Below are positions 62,101-64,000 of a stretch of 64,000 bases of DNA, in pieces. The DNA is from Ralstonia pickettii DTP0602 (lineage in GTDB: Bacteria > Pseudomonadota > Gammaproteobacteria > Burkholderiales > Burkholderiaceae): contig CP006668.1 in NCBI GenBank assembly GCA_000471925.1, forward strand, positions 2,418,001 through 2,482,000, in the 5' to 3' direction. The translations under genes were made by a program, and so were the position numbers. How positions within the stretch are numbered: position 1 is the stretch's first letter; every line of letters starts with the position of its first letter. The notes below the pieces were generated by a model. It was given only the letters and a program-made list of their open reading frames with translations, was not told the DNA's origin and did no database searches.

Positions 62101-63259
62101 CTGCGGTCTCGGCCACGCGCTGGGCCTGGTCAAGCTTGCCGGCGGCGAGGAAGACGCGATAGGCGAGGTCATGGTCCTCGGCGTTGAAGGGCTTCTCGGC
62201 GGCGGCGCCCTCGGCCTTGTCAGCGGCACTGGCGGCCGCCTTGCGCGTTTGCAGCACGCCGGCGGCCTGCAGCGCATCGCGCAGCGCCAGCCCGCGCGGG
62301 CCGTCGAGGAAGACCACCCCTTGCGCGGCCCACGGCTGCGCCGCGGCGAGCATGCGCGCCGCCTGCGCAGCCGGGCGGTGCCGCAACGAAGACAGCTTCA
62401 GCAACCGCTCCACGTAGCGGGCGGCCTGCTCCGGCCGGTTGGCCGCCAGCGCCAGCCTGGTCAGGTAGCGCAGCACCTCGGGATCGTCGAGCAGCGGCCC
62501 GGCATGGCGTTCGGCTTCGGCCAGTGCCTCGTCCAGCAGGTTGCCGGACTGCAGCGTCTGCACGGCCTTCAGGAACAGCGCGCGCTGCTCGGCCAGCGTG
62601 CCGGCGCGGGCCTGGGCCGCGAACAGCGCGCGCGCGGCGTCGCGGTAGTTGCCGCCGGAGACCGCAATCTCGGCCAGTTGGCGATTCCAGAAATCGGCAT
62701 GGCCGCGGTCGGCGCGCGCCAGTTCGCGGTAGAAGCCCGCCAGTGCATCGGTCGCGCCGAGCTCGCGTGCCTGCATGGCCAGCCTCTGCAGCTCTGCAAT
62801 GGTCCAGCGTCGCGCCGTGGCTTCCTTGAGCAAGGCCTGCGCCTGTGCCAGGAACTGCGCGCGCTCAGGCGTATCGGGCTGCGCCGCCCAGGTACGCTGC
62901 TGCGCGATGTCGATGCGCGTGCGCAGGATCGTGGCGGACAAGTCGGCGCGCTGCAGCGCCTGCATGCGCGCCAGCATGGCCTCGGCCTCGTCCAGCCGGC
63001 CGCTGCGCGCGTATTGCTCGGCGAGCACCGCCATGAACCCCGGATCGTCCGGCGCGGCCTTGGACCACGCTTCCAGGTACGCCACGGTCAGGCCGTCCAT
63101 GGTGCGGCCCTGCCCCAGCAAGCGCTCGCGCAGCGTCTCGCGCGGGAACATCAGTGCCAGGCCGACTCCCACCATCGCGGTAAAGGTCAGTACCAGCGCC
63201 GGCGGCAGCAGCCGCTCGCGCTCAGCCGGCGCAGCGGACTTCGACGGCTTGGCTGGCAT
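59198..63259 (-). CDS. pelB: Pel outer-membrane secretin-like protein PelB
   Basis: This 1353-residue protein has one N-terminal helix (about residues 20-38), then a very long TPR superhelix. Examples are YLEAWSKAAPDDPGFMAVLAEQYARSGRLDEAEAMLARMQ and AGKLDQAQRVAETAVRRLPGDLLWRERLAQVAEW. A C-terminal beta-barrel of about 300 residues ends ELGMRYRWLY. PelB forms the export pore and binds PelA through its TPRs. It is somewhat longer than the roughly 1200 residues of the Pseudomonas protein. The start overlaps the pelA end by 38 bp, so translation is coupled. Confidence 0.95.
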   Translation of the reverse strand: MPAKPSKSAAPAERERLLPPALVLTFTAMVGVGLALMFPRETLRERLLGQGRTMDGLTVAYLEAWSKAAPDDPGFMAVLAEQYARSGRLDEAEAMLARMQALQRADLSATILRTRIDIAQQRTWAAQPDTPERAQFLAQAQALLKEATARRWTIAELQRLAMQARELGATDALAGFYRELARADRGHADFWNRQLAEIAVSGGNYRDAARALFAAQARAGTLAEQRALFLKAVQTLQSGNLLDEALAEAERHAGPLLDDPEVLRYLTRLALAANRPEQAARYVERLLKLSSLRHRPAAQAARMLAAAQPWAAQGVVFLDGPRGLALRDALQAAGVLQTRKAAASAADKAEGAAAEKPFNAEDHDLAYRVFLAAGKLDQAQRVAETAVRRLPGDLLWRERLAQVAEWNRQPAVALQNWLAYAQASNDERAWDHVLRLAPGLSDDAAYLVALRHRARAGDLRTVDAVVAAYERLGEPEQAMAFLDGLSRGPNAREIMERNAALAERAGKDGRAFTLYTELQERFGPRPAYALKLANSNYVHGRLRQALDAMLVARAAAGTAQGDALYWRTFTELARLNQRDDLLDEGYRKLTASISGPQEDPCRRQPEGSLRNDCADAQTTVQERDLANLLAYYDRSPIDAGRIAEAYWRKHGSQEALELTVYYYTQARAWARVERFLASLTPAQLRASEQSGRFLTYRAEYLRAIGQRERSMADLRRAANLPEASSQALGGLLWAQVDMGTDNEVRALMRRLKGEAEDSPDLWGAFAAGHMRFQDGRSALHYLRKLNDGKQADPLWLGLTADAYEAIGQTDTAWRTRRQAWVALHHGWAEGGRMHARLRADDEDDAVAEGDEPGLPSRAELRRQTVALGQVFASGDVSRALVIQMLRDDRAATAQARNAPRPAGAKSKLGDIAGLPPLDVAPPAAVVQREAAREKALSAAGRDVALAWALSSEANPLARAWLARHYARTLTRPAYAEIALALDSNDMDALDRVLERQAGRVPVTNQIEANLRLDRLGAAQTLAFEAQEVARTDDALQETLQDALLNNAQAIEPRVSFTHQKPLEYTEGSLAGGVRLWDGYDLNLRGSWRDQRSTDPTQLVNVPSSDRRADLSLGYQDNGKRWRATAGYREGLDTMATARFFGEWNRQGRLQFSTLAGLNQPADESAALRVGGAKDVAALGATYRIGLREFVGGRIEYSSFRGQDRSALGHGIVYDVEAGYKIRTAYPDYTVRVVGTHASYSANGGSLTPRMASLVPAGDAATPGFYMPQGFTQAGVLFGFGTGLLDEYTRKWRPFGEVGLLRDTRARQNFRMQLGVAGSVFGNDHLSLFVSHETAARNGGVPLTELGMRYRWLY

Positions 63260-64000
63260 GGTTCAGGTCGGTAAGGGGCGCGGTATCGACGCGCAAGGTA
63301 TCGCGCTCGCGCACACCCTGGACGGTCTTGCCGTCAACGCTCACGCGGCAGTTGGCCGCGCCGGCGAGCCGGAAGAAAGGCTTGTAGTAGCCGCCGAAGG
63401 CAAAGCGCGTGACGCTGCCATCGCGCTGCCAGTTGCGCACGATGCCGTTGGCTTCGGCCAGCTGCGGAGCGCTCGCCACGGCCGGCGCGTCGCGCGTGAC
63501 AAAGCGAACGTCGCCGCCGTCCAGGTGCAGGTAGACGCCTCCGCCCGGCGCCGCCGAGGTACCGGTGACCCCGCGCGCCGAGGCCAGTTCCGGCACGCCG
63601 GCGCCGGTCCAGCGCAGGTTGCGCAGGTTGCCGTCGCCGCGCACGATCCAGGCGCCGGGCTGCGTGCCATCGCCCAGCTCGCGCGCCACCGCCATGTCCT
63701 GCCAGTCCAGCACCTTGCGCACGTAGTCGGTCGAATGCAGCGGCAGCAGCGGCTGCGCCAGCACGTAGTCGTAGACCTTGCGCAGCGCCTTCAGCGACGC
63801 CACCTTGGTGCCCGAATAGCTGTGGTAGTAGATATTGACCGGCTTGAAGCGGTACGGCTTGTCGGTCAGCTCGAAGGTCTCGATCACGCGCTCAAAGCCG
63901 TAGTACGGGCCGTGCCACAGGTTGGTATAGACGTTCTCGTTCTGGTTCGGCGCGAACACCTGGAAAGTGCCGTCCGGCTTGTTGATGCCCAGCGGCGAGA
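63222..64000 (-). CDS. pelA: Pel deacetylase/hydrolase PelA, C-terminal part
   Basis: Only the last 260 or so residues are in the window; the gene continues beyond the right edge. The visible part (NVYTNLWHGPYYGFERVIETFELTDKPYRFKPVNIYYHSYSGTKVASLKALRKVYDY) is the C-terminal half of the carbohydrate-esterase-like deacetylase domain. A beta-rich end follows (GDVRFVTRDAP to VRERDTLRVDTAPL). PelA partly deacetylates Pel in the periplasm and can also hydrolyse it through an N-terminal glycosidase domain not seen here. It is the first gene of the pel operon and overlaps pelB. Confidence 0.92.
   Translation of the reverse strand, partial: SPLGINKPDGTFQVFAPNQNENVYTNLWHGPYYGFERVIETFELTDKPYRFKPVNIYYHSYSGTKVASLKALRKVYDYVLAQPLLPLHSTDYVRKVLDWQDMAVARELGDGTQPGAWIVRGDGNLRNLRWTGAGVPELASARGVTGTSAAPGGGVYLHLDGGDVRFVTRDAPAVASAPQLAEANGIVRNWQRDGSVTRFAFGGYYKPFFRLAGAANCRVSVDGKTVQGVRERDTLRVDTAPLTDLNHASQAVEVRCAG

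Noticed and set aside
60758..63274. An 838-residue frame antisense to pelB
   Set aside because: Low-complexity shadow of the TPR region with no domain of its own.

Overview
The window reads as chromosomal DNA of a high-GC beta-proteobacterium of the Burkholderiaceae, most likely Cupriavidus or a close relative. The reasons are the strong G/C third-position bias, a Gram-negative porin of the beta-proteobacterial type, a copSRABCD copper cluster, hopanoid genes, a complete-looking pel operon and a typical GGTTACTTTTTGTC hairpin repeat. The genus is an inference from gene content; no rRNA or tRNA gene is present to fix it.

Left part (1-13 kb): the 3' end of an APC-type permease and a [2Fe-2S] oxygenase reductase; an SRPBCC/ArsR pair with two GCAAC/GTTGC palindromes in front of it; and a four-gene MacA/MacB/FtsX-like ABC export operon. 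Next comes a full IS4-family element sitting inside a hairpin repeat, then a GltS symporter directly followed by a lipid-anchored TAXI binding protein (a candidate two-part secondary transporter), and a CDP-diacylglycerol pyrophosphatase overlapping a small unknown gene.

Middle part (13-38 kb): a DM13 protein, a porin, a class A penicillin-binding protein, a DUF1501/DUF1800 pair, a DMT exporter with an AraC regulator, and a ProY-like permease. Then follows a hopanoid/isoprenoid/lipid-transport cluster on both strands: an unknown gene, hpnB, hpnA, ispH, hpnH, hpnM, hpnN, mlaA. It covers the isoprenoid precursor step, the adenosylhopane step and hopanoid trafficking; no squalene-hopene cyclase is in the window. 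An FKBP, a TPR protein and a DUF6152/DUF6644/cytochrome c trio complete this part.

Copper block (38-45 kb): copABCD on the minus strand, divergent from copRS on the plus strand, with a CATGAC/GTCATG palindrome between them. The DUF6152 trio ends 27 bp from copD, and its first protein, like CopC, is predicted to be cleaved to an N-terminal histidine.

Scrambled mobile region (44.8-48 kb): an apparently intact IS1634-type transposase, a truncated and frameshifted IS256-family remnant, a 95-bp palindrome with 32-bp arms, short inverted duplicates and two perfect hairpins, with no intact host gene.

Right part (48-64 kb, all minus strand): the pel exopolysaccharide operon, read pelA (cut by the window edge) through pelG, with mostly overlapping or closely spaced genes. 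It is followed after 291 bp by an overlapping three-gene cassette: OmpR-type regulator, LysM-FecR protein and CHASE2 histidine kinase. The cassette looks like an envelope- or matrix-sensing module carried next to pel.
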